Shown: one piece after another, positions 15,640 to 25,393 of the stretch
Layout: each line of letters opens with the position of its first letter
Position numbering within the stretch: position 1 is the stretch's first letter
Translations under genes and position numbers: made by a program
The notes under the pieces: generated by a model
What the model saw: only the letters and a program-made list of their open reading frames with translations
What the model was told of the DNA's origin: nothing
Databases searched by the model: none
Assembly: GCF_021165955.1 (NCBI RefSeq)
Contig: NZ_CP088952.1
Coordinates: forward strand, 806,001-870,000
Source of the DNA: Massilia endophytica
GTDB lineage: Bacteria > Pseudomonadota > Gammaproteobacteria > Burkholderiales > Burkholderiaceae_D
Reading direction: 5' to 3'
Length of the DNA: 64,000 nucleotides

Positions 15640-17418
15640 ATGATCCAGCTGAAATCCCTCGCTTTCGGCGCGGCGCTGCTGTGCGCTGCCGCCATTCCCT
15701 CCCTGCATGCCCAGGAAACGCTGCAGCGTGCACCCGAAATCGCCACCGGCTATGCCGAGAAGGCTGGCGTCACCGCCCGCAAATACATGGTGGCGGCGGC
15801 CAATCCCCTGGCTTCGGACGCGGGCTACCAGATGCTCAAGCGCGGCGGCAGCGCCATCGACGCCGCCGTTGCGACGCAGCTGGTGCTGACCCTTGTCGAA
15901 CCCCAGTCCTCGGGCATCGGCGGCGGCGCCTTCATCATGTACTTCGACGGCAAACGCGTGCAGTCCTTCGACGGGCGCGAAACGGCCCCGTCGGCGGCCA
16001 CCGAAAAGCTGTTCCAGACGGCGGACGGCAAACCCATGCCGCGCATGGAAGGCCTGGTGGGCGGACGCTCCACCGGCGCGCCCGGCGTGCTGCGCATGAT
16101 GGAGATGGTGCACAAGCAGCATGGCAAGCTGCCGTGGGCCAAGCTGTTCGCGCCCGCCATCAAGCTGGCGGAGGAGGGCTTCGCCGTGTCGCCGCGCCTG
16201 CACGCCCTGGTGAGCAACGACCGCTATCTGGCGAAGGACCCTGTGGCGCGCGCCTACTTCTACGATGCGGAAGGCAAGGCATGGCCGGTGGGGCACATCC
16301 TGAAAAATCCCGCGCTCGCGCGCACCCTGCACGAAGTGGCGAAGAACGGCGCGGACGCCTTCTACAAGGGCCGCATCGCCCAGAACATCGCGGCGAAGGT
16401 GGCCAGCCACCCGAGCAATCCCGGCCTGCTGACGGCGGCCGACATCGCGGCCTACCAGCCGAAGGAGCGCGAGCCCGTGTGCGCGGACTACCGCCAGTGG
16501 AAGGTATGCGGCGCGCCGCCGCCATCGTCCGGCGGCATTGCCATTGCCGAGATGCTGGGCATCCTCGAAAACACGGCGATTGCCGCGCATCCGCCCGTGA
16601 AAGGCGTGCCCGATGCGGAAGCCATCCACTTATTCTCCGAAGCCGGACGCCTGGTCTATGCGGACCGCAACCGCTACGTGGCCGACACCGACTTCGTGCC
16701 GCTGCCCGGCAAAGGCATTGCCTCGCTGACGGACAAGCGCTACCTCGCGCAGCGCGCCAGCCTTATTGGCGAGCGCTCGATGGGGCAGGCGCAGGCGGGC
16801 AAGCCTAGCGAGATGCAAGTCGCGTGGGGCGCCGACAAGGCGCTGGACCGTCCCTCCACCTCGCACCTGGTGGCGGTGGACAGCTTCGGCAACGGCCTGT
16901 CCATGACCACCTCGGTGGAAGACGCATTCGGCTCGCGGCAGATGGTGGACGGCTTCATCCTCAACAACCAGCTGACCGACTTCTCCTTCGAATCGCAGGA
17001 CGCGGACGGCCCCATCGCCAACCGCGTACAGGCGGGCAAGCGGCCGCGCAGCGCCATGTCGCCGACGCTCGTCTTCGACAAGGCGACGGGCAAGCTGGTG
17101 CTGGCGACGGGATCGCCGGGCGGCTCGGCCATCATCAACTACGTGGCCAAGGTGCTGGTGGGGACGCTCGACTGGAAGCTCGACGTGCAGCAGGCCATCA
17201 GCCTGCCGAACTTCGGCAGCCGGAACGGCCCGACGGAGCTGGAAGCGGGCCGCATCCCGCCGGCGGTTGCCGAACAGCTGAAGGCGCGCGGCCACGAAGT
17301 GCGGATGTTCGACCAGACCTCCGGCCTGCAAGGCCTGCAGCGCATCCAGCGCAACGGCGAATGGCTCTGGTTCGGCGGCGCCGACCCCCGCCGCGAAGGC
17401 GCCGTCCGCGGCGAGTAG
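15640..17418 (+). CDS. ggt: Gamma-glutamyltranspeptidase
   Basis: 592 aa periplasmic Ntn hydrolase that cleaves and transfers the gamma-glutamyl group of glutathione and related peptides. The signal peptide is MIQLKSLAFGAALLCAAAIP, cut after HAQ. Large-subunit motifs are VAAANPLASDAGYQMLKRGG, AAVATQLVLTLVEPQSSGIG, FDGRETAP and GGRSTGAPGVLRMMEM. The autoprocessing nucleophile is the Thr of PSTSHLVAVD, giving a small subunit with GNGLSMTTSVEDAFGS, QAGKRPRSAMSPTLVFD and GSPGGSAIINYV. The size and motif order are those of a full-length enzyme. Confidence 0.95.
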   Translation: MIQLKSLAFGAALLCAAAIPSLHAQETLQRAPEIATGYAEKAGVTARKYMVAAANPLASDAGYQMLKRGGSAIDAAVATQLVLTLVEPQSSGIGGGAFIMYFDGKRVQSFDGRETAPSAATEKLFQTADGKPMPRMEGLVGGRSTGAPGVLRMMEMVHKQHGKLPWAKLFAPAIKLAEEGFAVSPRLHALVSNDRYLAKDPVARAYFYDAEGKAWPVGHILKNPALARTLHEVAKNGADAFYKGRIAQNIAAKVASHPSNPGLLTAADIAAYQPKEREPVCADYRQWKVCGAPPPSSGGIAIAEMLGILENTAIAAHPPVKGVPDAEAIHLFSEAGRLVYADRNRYVADTDFVPLPGKGIASLTDKRYLAQRASLIGERSMGQAQAGKPSEMQVAWGADKALDRPSTSHLVAVDSFGNGLSMTTSVEDAFGSRQMVDGFILNNQLTDFSFESQDADGPIANRVQAGKRPRSAMSPTLVFDKATGKLVLATGSPGGSAIINYVAKVLVGTLDWKLDVQQAISLPNFGSRNGPTELEAGRIPPAVAEQLKARGHEVRMFDQTSGLQGLQRIQRNGEWLWFGGADPRREGAVRGE

Positions 17419-17435
17419 AAAAACCACTACGCCCC

Positions 17436-17560
17436 AGCCCGTGTCCACTTCTGGTGCCAGGGAAGATTTTTGGACACGAGCTCAGCGCTAGGCTGTTGTC
17501 CTGCCGAGCCCGTGTCCACTTTTCTTCCCTGGCACCAGAAGTGGACACGGGCTCGGCAGG
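17436..17560. repeat. Nested inverted-repeat element (GTGTCCAC type)
   Basis: A 22-bp perfect stem (17500-17521 with 17539-17560, core GAGCCCGTGTCCACTT) encloses a 17-nt loop. That loop (17523-17539) is itself the exact reverse complement of 17450-17466, inside a first, less perfect copy (AGCCCGTGTCCACTT at 17436-17450, closing with TGGACACGAGC at 17471-17481). Two head-to-head copies of a roughly 50-bp palindromic unit therefore lie between ggt and the patatin gene. It is a REP/BIME-like non-coding element and may also act as a terminator-like barrier. Confidence 0.8.
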
Positions 17561-17578
17561 GCATGTTACTCTTTAGAC

Positions 17579-18748
17579 ATGGGACAGAAAAAGAAAACTG
17601 GCCTGATCATGACCGGCGGCGGCGCCCGGGCCGCCTACCAGATCGGCGTGCTCCAGGCGATCTCGGAGATCTTGTGGGAAGCGGGCTGGCCGCCGTCGCG
17701 CAATCCGTTCCAGATTATCTGCGGCACCTCCGCGGGGGCCATCAATGCCACCGCGCTGGCCTGCCGCGCCGATAATTTCGGCGAGGGCGTGCAAACCCTG
17801 CTCGATGTGTGGACCAACATCACCGTCGAGCAGGTCTATCGCGCCGATTCGATCGGCGTGCTGCGCTCCGGCGCGCGCTGGCTCTCGCTGCTGTCCTTCG
17901 GCTGGCTGCTGCGCAAATGGCGCGCGGCGCCTCCCATGTCCCTGCTCGACAACACGCCCCTCGTGAACCTGCTGCATCGCATGCTGGACCTGCCGCGCCT
18001 CGACACCGTGCTGCAGGAAGGCCTGCTGCACGCGCTGGCCGTGACGGCGTCGTCCTACACGGGCGGCCAGCACCTGACTTTCTACCAGACCGCCGCCGAT
18101 ATCGCACCCTGGATCCGCATGCAGCGCGTGGCCCTGCAGGACCAGATCGGCGTCGAGCACCTGCTGGCATCGTCGGCCATTCCTTTCATCTTCCCGGCCA
18201 CGCCGCTGTACCTTGGCGGTCACCGCGAGTACTGCGGCGACGGATCGATGCGCCAGCTGGCGCCCATTTCGCCGGCCATCCACCTCGGCGCGACAAAGGT
18301 GCTGGTGATCGGCGCCGGTCGCCTTACCGAGCCCGCGCGCGCGGCGACCGAATCGGCGCGCTATCCCAGCCTGGCTCAGATCGCGGGCCATGCCATGTCG
18401 TCCATCTTCCTGGACAGCCTGGCGGTGGACATCGAGCGCCTGAACCGCGTGAACAGCACGCTGTCGATGCTGCCGCCGGAGCTGCTGGAGAAAACGCCGC
18501 TGCGCCCCGTGGAGCTGCTGGTGATCGCGCCTTCCGAGCGGCTGGACGATATCGCCTCGCGCCACGTGGACAGCCTGCCTTCGCCAGTGCGCGCCATGCT
18601 GTCCGGGATCGGCGCCACGGAAACGCGCGGCGCCGCGCTGGCTTCCTATCTGCTGTTCGAATCGAGCTACACGGGCGAGCTGATTCGCCTGGGACAGCGC
18701 GATACGCATGCGCGCCGCGAAGACGTGCTGGCGTTCTTCAATTCGTGA
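17579..18748 (+). CDS. Patatin-like phospholipase
   Basis: 389 aa. The oxyanion-hole motif GGGARAAYQIGVL begins at about residue 14. The nucleophile elbow is CGTSAGAINATAL, and the second dyad residue is the Asp in YCGDGSMRQLAPISPAI (DGS instead of the common DGG/DGA). These define the Ser-Asp dyad of the patatin acyl-hydrolases. No signal peptide is visible, so a cytoplasmic lipid hydrolase is likely. It sits directly before the hybrid kinase (10 bp to the GTG start), suggesting co-transcription. The substrate is unknown. Confidence 0.92.
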   Translation: MGQKKKTGLIMTGGGARAAYQIGVLQAISEILWEAGWPPSRNPFQIICGTSAGAINATALACRADNFGEGVQTLLDVWTNITVEQVYRADSIGVLRSGARWLSLLSFGWLLRKWRAAPPMSLLDNTPLVNLLHRMLDLPRLDTVLQEGLLHALAVTASSYTGGQHLTFYQTAADIAPWIRMQRVALQDQIGVEHLLASSAIPFIFPATPLYLGGHREYCGDGSMRQLAPISPAIHLGATKVLVIGAGRLTEPARAATESARYPSLAQIAGHAMSSIFLDSLAVDIERLNRVNSTLSMLPPELLEKTPLRPVELLVIAPSERLDDIASRHVDSLPSPVRAMLSGIGATETRGAALASYLLFESSYTGELIRLGQRDTHARREDVLAFFNS

Positions 18749-18758
18749 GGAGAACGGT

Positions 18759-21700
18759 GTGCGCAGACTGTTGATCGCCTCCCTCCTTGCCGTCATGGCG
18801 GCGGCCGCCGCCGCGCCGCCGCGCACCCTGCGCTTCGAGCAGCTGAGCGTGGAGGACGGCCTGGCGCAGGAGTCCGTGCTGGCCATCGGCCAGGACCGGC
18901 AGGGCTTCATGTGGTTCGGCAGCCAGGCGGGCCTGTCGCGCTTCGACGGCTACCGCACCGTCATCTACCGCAATTCGGTGACGGATCCGGACAGCCTGGC
19001 CGAGAACTGGGTGCGCATCCTGCACTTCGATCCGCAGGGCCGCATGTGGGTGGGCACGGACAATGGCCTGGACCGTTTTGATCCGCGCACGCGCAAATTC
19101 ATTCACTACCTGCCGAAGGAGCCCGAGAGCCGGGGCAACGGCAACCGCCACGTGCGCGCCATCATCGACGACGGCACCGGCGGCCTGTGGGTCGGCACGG
19201 CCGACGGCCTGCAGCGCTTCGATCCCGCCACCGGGCGCTTCACGATCTGGCATAGCGACAAGACGCGTTCGGACACGCTGGCCAGCGACCAGGTGAATTC
19301 CCTCGCGCTGGACAAGGCGGGCCGCCTGTGGATCGCCACGCCCGAGGGCGTGGACATGCTTGCGCCCGGCGCGCCGAACTTCCGCCACTTCCAGGTGCGC
19401 GGCCCGTCCGGCCAGCCGATTGCGGTGCGGACGCTGCTGATCGATTCGGAACAGAACCTATGGGTCGGCTCGCATGCCGGCATGGAGCGCTGGAAGCTGC
19501 GCGGCAATGTGGACACGGAACCTGAGCGCGTGCGCCTCGGCGCCAACGAGGGATTGGCCACAGACACGGTGATGAGCGCCTACCAGGACTCGGACGGCGT
19601 GATCTGGGTGGGCATGCGCAACGAAGGCCTGTTCCGCTGGCGCGCCGGGGAAGGGCGCTTCGTCCAGTACCGCCACCAGATCAGCGATGCGCACAGCCTG
19701 GCGGACGACTATGTCTCCTCCCTGTTCCGCGACCGCGCCGGTACGCTGTGGGTAGGCACCTGGTATAACGGCGCGAGCCGCGTGGACCTGGCCAGCGGCG
19801 GCTTCGCCCGGCTGGTGCGCGATCCCGACCAGCCGCGCTCCCTGAGCGACAACAAGGTGCGCGCCATCGTCGATGCGGGCGACGGCAAGCTGTGGGTGGG
19901 GAATAACGCAGGCCTGAATCTCTACGATCCCATGACGGGCGCGAACCAGGTATTCACCGTGCGTCCTGGCGGCACCGGCTCGGACGAGCATGTGACGGCG
20001 CTGTGGCGCATGGGCGGCACGCTGTGGGTGGGCTACCGCAAGGGCGTGCGCCGCTTCGACATCGTGCGCCGCAGCTTCAGTGAGCTGATGATTACGCGCG
20101 GCGATCCCGAAACGGACACCGTGCGCTATCTGTATGGCGACCGTTCCGGCATGGTGTGGGTGGGCTCGCGCTCGGGCCTGCACCGCATCGATCCCGGTAC
20201 GGGCGCAGTACGCAGCTTCCGCCACGACGTCGCCGATCCGGCCAGCCTGGCCGACAACACCGTGCGCCCGATCCTCGAGGACAGCAAGGGCAACCTGTGG
20301 GTCGGTACCTTCAATGGCCTCGACCTGCTGGACCGCAAGACCGGCCGCTTCACACACCACCGCCACAATCCGAACGACCCCAAGAGCCTGAGCCACGACG
20401 AGGTGCACTACCTGTACGAAGGCCGCGACGGTGCGCTGTGGGTGGGCACGGCCTCGGGACTGAACCGCATGGAGCGCGACAGCAAGGGCGAGGTGAGCTT
20501 CCGCCGCTATCTGCGCAAGGATGGCTTCTCGGACGATTCCATCGCCGCCATCCTGGGCGACAAGCTCGGCCACCTCTGGCTCTCCACCAATACGGGCATG
20601 TCGCGCCTGGACCTGGAGGGCGGCACCATCCGCAACTACACGGGCGCGGACGGCACCATCGAAGGCGCCTACTTCGACGGTTCGGCCATGGAGGCGCCGG
20701 ACAACACCATGTACTTCGGGGGCTTCAACGGCATCACCGCCTTCGACCCGGTGGAGATCCGCGAGAACAGCATGGTGCCTGCGGTGGCGATCACGGACTT
20801 CCAGGTCTTCAACAAGTCGCTGCGTCCGGGCCAGGCCACGGATGGCGGCACGCTGCTCAAGCACGCCATCGAATATACGGATGCCATCACCCTTGGCCAG
20901 TCGGACTCCGTGTTCTCCTTCGAGTTCTCGGCCCTGCATTACGCGGCGCCGCAGCGCAACCGCTTCGCCTACCAGCTGCAAGGCTTCGACAAGGACTGGG
21001 TCGCCACGGACGCGGGCAAGCGTTTCGCCACCTACACCAATCTCGATCCGGGCCGCTACGTCTTCCGCGTGAAGGCCGCGAACAAGGACGGCATCTGGAC
21101 GGACAGCCCCGCCACGCTGGAGATCACGATCCTGCCGCCGTTCTGGAAGAGCTGGTGGTTCCGCACCGCCATCGGCCTGCTGGCGCTGGGCGGCGGCTTT
21201 GGCCTTTACCGTGCAAGGGCCCAGGTGCAGCGCACCTTGCGCTCGCGCCTCGAATACCAGGTCAGCCTGCGCACCACGGAGGTCGAGGACAAGAACCGCA
21301 TGCTGGAGCACCAGAAGCAGGAGCTGGAACGGCGCGACGAGCGATTGAGCCAGGCCAAGCAGAAGGCGGAAGATGCAACGCGCCAGAAGTCCGAGTTCCT
21401 GGCCAATATGAGCCATGAAATGCGCACTCCGCTGGCAGGCGTGATCGGCATGCTCGGCTTCGCGCTGCGCGACGAAAGCCTGCAGCCTGCCACACGCGAG
21501 CAGATCGAACGGGGCCAGGCCAATGCCCAGTCCCTCCTGTCCATCATTAACGACCTGCTGGACTTCTCGAAGATCGAGGCGGGCAAGCTCACCATCGAGA
21601 ACATCGATTTCGCCCTGGCCTCCACGGTGGAGAATGTGGTGAGCCTGTTCGAAGAGCAGGCGGCGGCGCACAGCGTGGGCTTCAAGGTGGAATTCGGCCC

Positions 21701-22946
21701 AGGCCTGCCACCCTTTGTGCGGGGCGACCCCACGCGCCTGCGGCAGGTGCTGGTGAACCTGGTGGGCAACGCCTTCAAGTTCACCCAGCGCGGGCATGTC
21801 ACCCTGCGCGTGAGCCGCGTGCCGGACAAGAAGCGCAGCGACGGCTGCAACCTGATCTGCTTCACGGTGGAGGATACCGGCATCGGCATTCCCGCCGACG
21901 AGCTCCCGCGCCTGTTCGAGAAATTCGAGCAGGCCGACGCCACCACCACGCGGCGCTACGGCGGCACGGGCCTCGGCCTGGCCATCTGCCGCCAGCTGGT
22001 GGACCTGATGGATGGCCAGATCACCGCCATCAGCCAGCCGGGCAGCGGCAGCATCTTCAGCTTCACGCTGCCTCTGCCGGACGGCGTGGCGCCGCCGCTG
22101 GTGCCGCATGTGCCGCGCGAGCCGCACAGCCACCAGCTGAAGGTGCTGTGCGCCGAGGACTTCCCCACCAACCAGATCATCATCCGCATGATGCTGGAGG
22201 ACCTCGGTCACAAGGTGGACATCGCTGGCAACGGCGCCGTTGCCGTTGCCGCCTGCGCGCAGACGCGCTATGACCTGATCCTGATGGACGGCCGCATGCC
22301 GGAAATGGATGGCCCCACGGCCACGCGCCTGATCCGCTCCGGCGGCCCGCTGGAAGCGCCGGTGCGCGACCAGGAGCTGATGATCATCGCGCTCACCGCC
22401 AACGCCAGCGAGGAAGACCGCAGCCGCTATCTCGCCGCGGGCATGGATGATTTCCTGACCAAGCCGATCGACGAGGCGGCCCTGCATTACCAGCTGAGCC
22501 GCGCCATCGAACGCCAGCTGCAGCGCGGCATAGCGCTGCAGCCCATGCCGCATCGCGGCCCGCCGCAGCGCCCGAGCATCGCGGAACTGGACGCCATGTT
22601 CGGTGTGATCACCAGTGCGCTGCCGGAACGCCAGGCGCAGCGCGCTCCGGGCGAGGCAGCCGATGCCCTGCGGCTGCGCCTGCGCGACGCCTTCATTTCT
22701 GACCTGCCCGCGCGGCTGGACGAACTGGATGCGGCCCTGGCAGCGGCGGACGCCGACGCGGCGGGCCGTATCTTCCACGGCATGAAAGGCAGCGCGGCCT
22801 ACCTGGACGAAGCTGAACTGCACAACCTGTGCGCAGAGCTTGAGCGCGCCGCCGACCGCGCCCTGTGGCCGGCCATCCGCCACAAGCTCCCGCGCCTGCA
22901 CCAGATGCTGAGCCGGATCGTGACCCCGGCCAGCAGGGAGATGTAA
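18759..22946 (+). CDS. Hybrid sensor histidine kinase with two-component propeller sensor domain
   Basis: About 1395 aa. After a signal peptide (VRRLLIASLLAVMAAAAAAP) come some dozen Reg_prop repeats (pattern LWVGT..GL.RFDP) that form a periplasmic beta-propeller to about residue 690. A Y_Y_Y domain, a membrane helix (TAIGLLALGGGFGLY) and a coiled coil follow. HisKA has its phospho-acceptor at about His886 (NMSHEMRTPLAGVIG). The HATPase has ...VGNAFKFT, DTGIGIPADELPRLFEKFEQ and GGTGLGLAI. A REC domain has Asp1177 (LILMDGRMPEMDG), and a C-terminal HPt has His1340 (IFHGMKGSAAY). GTG at 18759 is preceded by GAGGAGA. The next gene starts at once after its stop. Similar proteins sense polysaccharide-derived ligands; the ligand here is unknown. 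Confidence 0.93.
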   Translation: MRRLLIASLLAVMAAAAAAPPRTLRFEQLSVEDGLAQESVLAIGQDRQGFMWFGSQAGLSRFDGYRTVIYRNSVTDPDSLAENWVRILHFDPQGRMWVGTDNGLDRFDPRTRKFIHYLPKEPESRGNGNRHVRAIIDDGTGGLWVGTADGLQRFDPATGRFTIWHSDKTRSDTLASDQVNSLALDKAGRLWIATPEGVDMLAPGAPNFRHFQVRGPSGQPIAVRTLLIDSEQNLWVGSHAGMERWKLRGNVDTEPERVRLGANEGLATDTVMSAYQDSDGVIWVGMRNEGLFRWRAGEGRFVQYRHQISDAHSLADDYVSSLFRDRAGTLWVGTWYNGASRVDLASGGFARLVRDPDQPRSLSDNKVRAIVDAGDGKLWVGNNAGLNLYDPMTGANQVFTVRPGGTGSDEHVTALWRMGGTLWVGYRKGVRRFDIVRRSFSELMITRGDPETDTVRYLYGDRSGMVWVGSRSGLHRIDPGTGAVRSFRHDVADPASLADNTVRPILEDSKGNLWVGTFNGLDLLDRKTGRFTHHRHNPNDPKSLSHDEVHYLYEGRDGALWVGTASGLNRMERDSKGEVSFRRYLRKDGFSDDSIAAILGDKLGHLWLSTNTGMSRLDLEGGTIRNYTGADGTIEGAYFDGSAMEAPDNTMYFGGFNGITAFDPVEIRENSMVPAVAITDFQVFNKSLRPGQATDGGTLLKHAIEYTDAITLGQSDSVFSFEFSALHYAAPQRNRFAYQLQGFDKDWVATDAGKRFATYTNLDPGRYVFRVKAANKDGIWTDSPATLEITILPPFWKSWWFRTAIGLLALGGGFGLYRARAQVQRTLRSRLEYQVSLRTTEVEDKNRMLEHQKQELERRDERLSQAKQKAEDATRQKSEFLANMSHEMRTPLAGVIGMLGFALRDESLQPATREQIERGQANAQSLLSIINDLLDFSKIEAGKLTIENIDFALASTVENVVSLFEEQAAAHSVGFKVEFGPGLPPFVRGDPTRLRQVLVNLVGNAFKFTQRGHVTLRVSRVPDKKRSDGCNLICFTVEDTGIGIPADELPRLFEKFEQADATTTRRYGGTGLGLAICRQLVDLMDGQITAISQPGSGSIFSFTLPLPDGVAPPLVPHVPREPHSHQLKVLCAEDFPTNQIIIRMMLEDLGHKVDIAGNGAVAVAACAQTRYDLILMDGRMPEMDGPTATRLIRSGGPLEAPVRDQELMIIALTANASEEDRSRYLAAGMDDFLTKPIDEAALHYQLSRAIERQLQRGIALQPMPHRGPPQRPSIAELDAMFGVITSALPERQAQRAPGEAADALRLRLRDAFISDLPARLDELDAALAAADADAAGRIFHGMKGSAAYLDEAELHNLCAELERAADRALWPAIRHKLPRLHQMLSRIVTPASREM

Positions 22947-23666
22947 ATGAAGGTACTAGTGATCGACGATGACGTCGTATCGCGCATGATGCTGATGCAT
23001 CTGATCGACAACTGCGGAACGTTCGAGATCTTCGAAGCGGAGGATGGCGCGGACGCCTGGCGCCAGCTGGAGGAGGGCCTGCGGCCCGGCATCTGTTTCT
23101 GCGACCTGCGCATGCCGCGCCTGTCCGGCATGGAGCTGCTGCAGCGCGTGCGGGCGACGCCGTCGCTGCAGGAGATTCCTTTCGTGCTCGTCTCCTCGGC
23201 CAGCGACCGCGACACCGTGCAGCAGGCCAGCGCCGCCGGCGCGGCGGGTTATATCGTGAAGCCCTTCCAGGCCGAGGATGTGCGCATGCACCTGAGCGGC
23301 TTCGTGGACAAGGCCCCCACCAGTTATCAGCACGTGGCGGAAACGCCTGCCGCAACGCTGGAGCGGCTGGGTATCGGCGCCGAGCGCCTGCTGGCCTATC
23401 TTTCGGGCTTCCAGCAGCAGCTCAATACGGCGGCAATCGAACTGGAAGTCCTGCTGGCGCAGGGCGGACAGGCCGAGGCGCGGAACCGCCTCGAGAAGCT
23501 GCACGCCGGCGCCGCCACCCTGGGCCTGAGCGGCGCCGCCAATGCCCTGCGCTCCCTGCTGCCAGGCCAGCTGGCGGCGGACGCCGTGCTGGCTGCCGTG
23601 GCCGAAGCCGCGCGCGCCGTGCGGCAGCAGACAGAGATCGTCCGGGAATCGCAAGCCGGGGAGTAA
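22947..23666 (+). CDS. Response regulator with C-terminal HPt-like domain
   Basis: 239 aa. An N-terminal receiver has the acidic pair DDD (residues 7-9), phospho-acceptor Asp53 in FCDLRMPRLSG and Lys105 in GYIVKPF. There is no DNA-binding output domain. The C-terminal 90 residues are helical, with RLEKLHAGAATLGLSGAANA, which resembles an HPt domain with His186 as possible phosphorylation site. It therefore looks like a phosphorelay intermediate rather than a transcription factor. It is immediately downstream of the hybrid kinase, with no gap, and is its likely partner. Confidence 0.87.
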   Translation: MKVLVIDDDVVSRMMLMHLIDNCGTFEIFEAEDGADAWRQLEEGLRPGICFCDLRMPRLSGMELLQRVRATPSLQEIPFVLVSSASDRDTVQQASAAGAAGYIVKPFQAEDVRMHLSGFVDKAPTSYQHVAETPAATLERLGIGAERLLAYLSGFQQQLNTAAIELEVLLAQGGQAEARNRLEKLHAGAATLGLSGAANALRSLLPGQLAADAVLAAVAEAARAVRQQTEIVRESQAGE

Positions 23667-23689
23667 TCGCGCTTCCCCTGCGGGAGCCG

Positions 23690-23720
23690 CTTGCGCGCAA
23701 GGTATTTTAAGTTTAAAGTA
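23690..23720 (+). promoter_or_regulatory. Possible promoter/operator of the aromatic CoA operon
   Basis: The 12-bp palindrome CTTGCGCGCAAG (23690-23701) is followed by the AT-rich TATTTTAAGTTTAAAGTAAA, about 40 bp before the ligase start codon. It is the only clear AT-rich, symmetric sequence in the leader and is a candidate target for the MarR regulator encoded in the operon. No strong consensus -35/-10 pair is visible. Confidence 0.35.
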
Positions 23721-23760
23721 AATGCCTGCCGCCTGAATGCTCCCAACCGGAAGGGTGACC

Positions 23761-25386
23761 ATGAACAGAGCCTCTGCCGCATCTGCCAGCGCGCATGTCG
23801 ATACTTTCGCGCGCGACCATCTGCCGCCGCGCGAACTTTGGCCCGAACTCGTGTTCGAGCTGCCCGAGCTGCAATATCCGGAACGCCTGAACTGCGTCGC
23901 CGAACTGCTGGACCGTCCGGTCGCCGAAGGCATGGGCGCCCGTCCCGCCATTCACGGCGAGCGCGAAACCTGGACCTACGGCGAATTGAGCGAACAGGTG
24001 GACCGCATCGCCAATGTGCTGCGGCACGACATGGGCCTCGTGCCGGGCAACCGCGTGCTGCTGCGCGGCGCCAACTGCCCGATGATGGCCGCCGCCATCC
24101 TGGCGGTGCTGAAATCGGGGTGCATCGCCGTGCCGACCATGCCCCTGCTGCGGGCGCGCGAACTGGACGCCATCCTCGCCAAGGCCGAAGTGAACGCCGT
24201 GCTGTGCGCCTCGGCCCTGCGCGGCGAGATGGAGGCCACGGCTTACAAACCCGCGCACCTTTGCTGGTTCGGCGGCGAGGCGGCGCGCGATTCGCTGGAA
24301 GCGCGCATGGCGCGCCAGCCTGCCGTGTTCGAGGCCTGCGATACGGCGGCGGACGATGTCTGCCTTATCAGCTTCACCTCCGGCACCACGGGTGTGCCGA
24401 AGGGGACCATGCACTTCCACCGCGACATTCTCGCGATCTGCGACTGCTTCCCCCGCCATACCCTGAAGGCCGATGCTTCGGACCTCTTCATCGGCACGCC
24501 TCCGCTGGCCTTCACCTTCGGCCTTGGCGGCCTGCTGCTTTTCCCGATGCGGGTGGGAGCGTCCACGGTGCTGCTGGAGAAGCTCACGCCCGAAACCCTT
24601 CTGCAGGCGATCGAGCGCTACCGCGCAACGGTGTGCTTCACGGCGCCCACCTTCTACCGCCAGATGGCTGCGCTGGCGCCGAAATACGATCTCTCCAGCC
24701 TGCGCAAGACGGTGTCCGCAGGCGAGGCCCTGCCGGTCGCCACGCGCGAGAGCTGGCAGCAGGCCACGGGCCTGCGCATGATCGACGGCATCGGCGCCAC
24801 GGAGATGCTGCACATCTTCATTTCGGCTGCGGATGACGATATCCGCTCCGGCGCGACGGGCAAGCCCGTGCCGGGCTACCAGGCGTGCATTCTGGATGCG
24901 GCCGGCAAGCCTTGCGGGCCGGGCGTGATCGGCAGGCTCGCCGTGAAAGGCCCCACGGGCTGCCGCTACCTGGCGGACGAACGCCAGCGCGACTATGTAT
25001 TCAACGGCTGGAACCTCACGGGCGACGCCTACGAGATGGATGCGGACGGCTATTTCATCTACCGTTCGCGTACGGACGACATGATCATTTCGGCCGGCTA
25101 CAACATCGCCGGACCCGAAGTGGAGGACGCGCTGCTGCGCCATCCCGCAGTGGCAGAATGCGGCGTGGTGGGCAAGCCGGACGAGGAGCGCGGACAGATC
25201 GTGGAGGCGCACGTGGTGCTGAAGCCGGGCCATACACCTTCGCCCGAGATGGCCGCCGAGCTGCAGGAATTCGTCAAGCAGCAGATCGCCCCCTACAAGT
25301 ATCCGCGCGCCGTGCAGTTCCTTGCCGCGCTGCCGCGCACAGAAACCGGCAAGCTGCAGCGCTTCAAGCTGCGCTCTGCCCAATAA
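23761..25386 (+). CDS. abmG: Aryl-CoA ligase, 2-aminobenzoate/benzoate-CoA ligase type
   Basis: About 541 aa AMP-forming acyl-CoA synthetase. The phosphate-binding loop is SFTSGTTGVPKGTMHFHRDI, with later motifs DGIGATEMLHIF, TGDAYEMDADGYFIYRSRTDDM and the catalytic Lys in PRTETGKLQRFKL. The sequence type is that of benzoate/2-aminobenzoate-CoA ligases. The next gene, a fused flavin monooxygenase/OYE reductase, makes 2-aminobenzoate (anthranilate) the most likely substrate. ATG 23761 is chosen because GGAAGGG precedes it; an in-frame ATG at 23737 is less likely. It is the first gene of an operon that runs to 31500. Benzoate or salicylate are alternatives. Confidence 0.85.
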   Translation: MNRASAASASAHVDTFARDHLPPRELWPELVFELPELQYPERLNCVAELLDRPVAEGMGARPAIHGERETWTYGELSEQVDRIANVLRHDMGLVPGNRVLLRGANCPMMAAAILAVLKSGCIAVPTMPLLRARELDAILAKAEVNAVLCASALRGEMEATAYKPAHLCWFGGEAARDSLEARMARQPAVFEACDTAADDVCLISFTSGTTGVPKGTMHFHRDILAICDCFPRHTLKADASDLFIGTPPLAFTFGLGGLLLFPMRVGASTVLLEKLTPETLLQAIERYRATVCFTAPTFYRQMAALAPKYDLSSLRKTVSAGEALPVATRESWQQATGLRMIDGIGATEMLHIFISAADDDIRSGATGKPVPGYQACILDAAGKPCGPGVIGRLAVKGPTGCRYLADERQRDYVFNGWNLTGDAYEMDADGYFIYRSRTDDMIISAGYNIAGPEVEDALLRHPAVAECGVVGKPDEERGQIVEAHVVLKPGHTPSPEMAAELQEFVKQQIAPYKYPRAVQFLAALPRTETGKLQRFKLRSAQ

Positions 25387-25393
25387 GGACATC

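Noticed and set aside
17500..17560. Inverted repeat as transposon ends
   Set aside because: The arms are only 17 nt apart with no gene between, so it is a palindromic repeat and not a mobile element.
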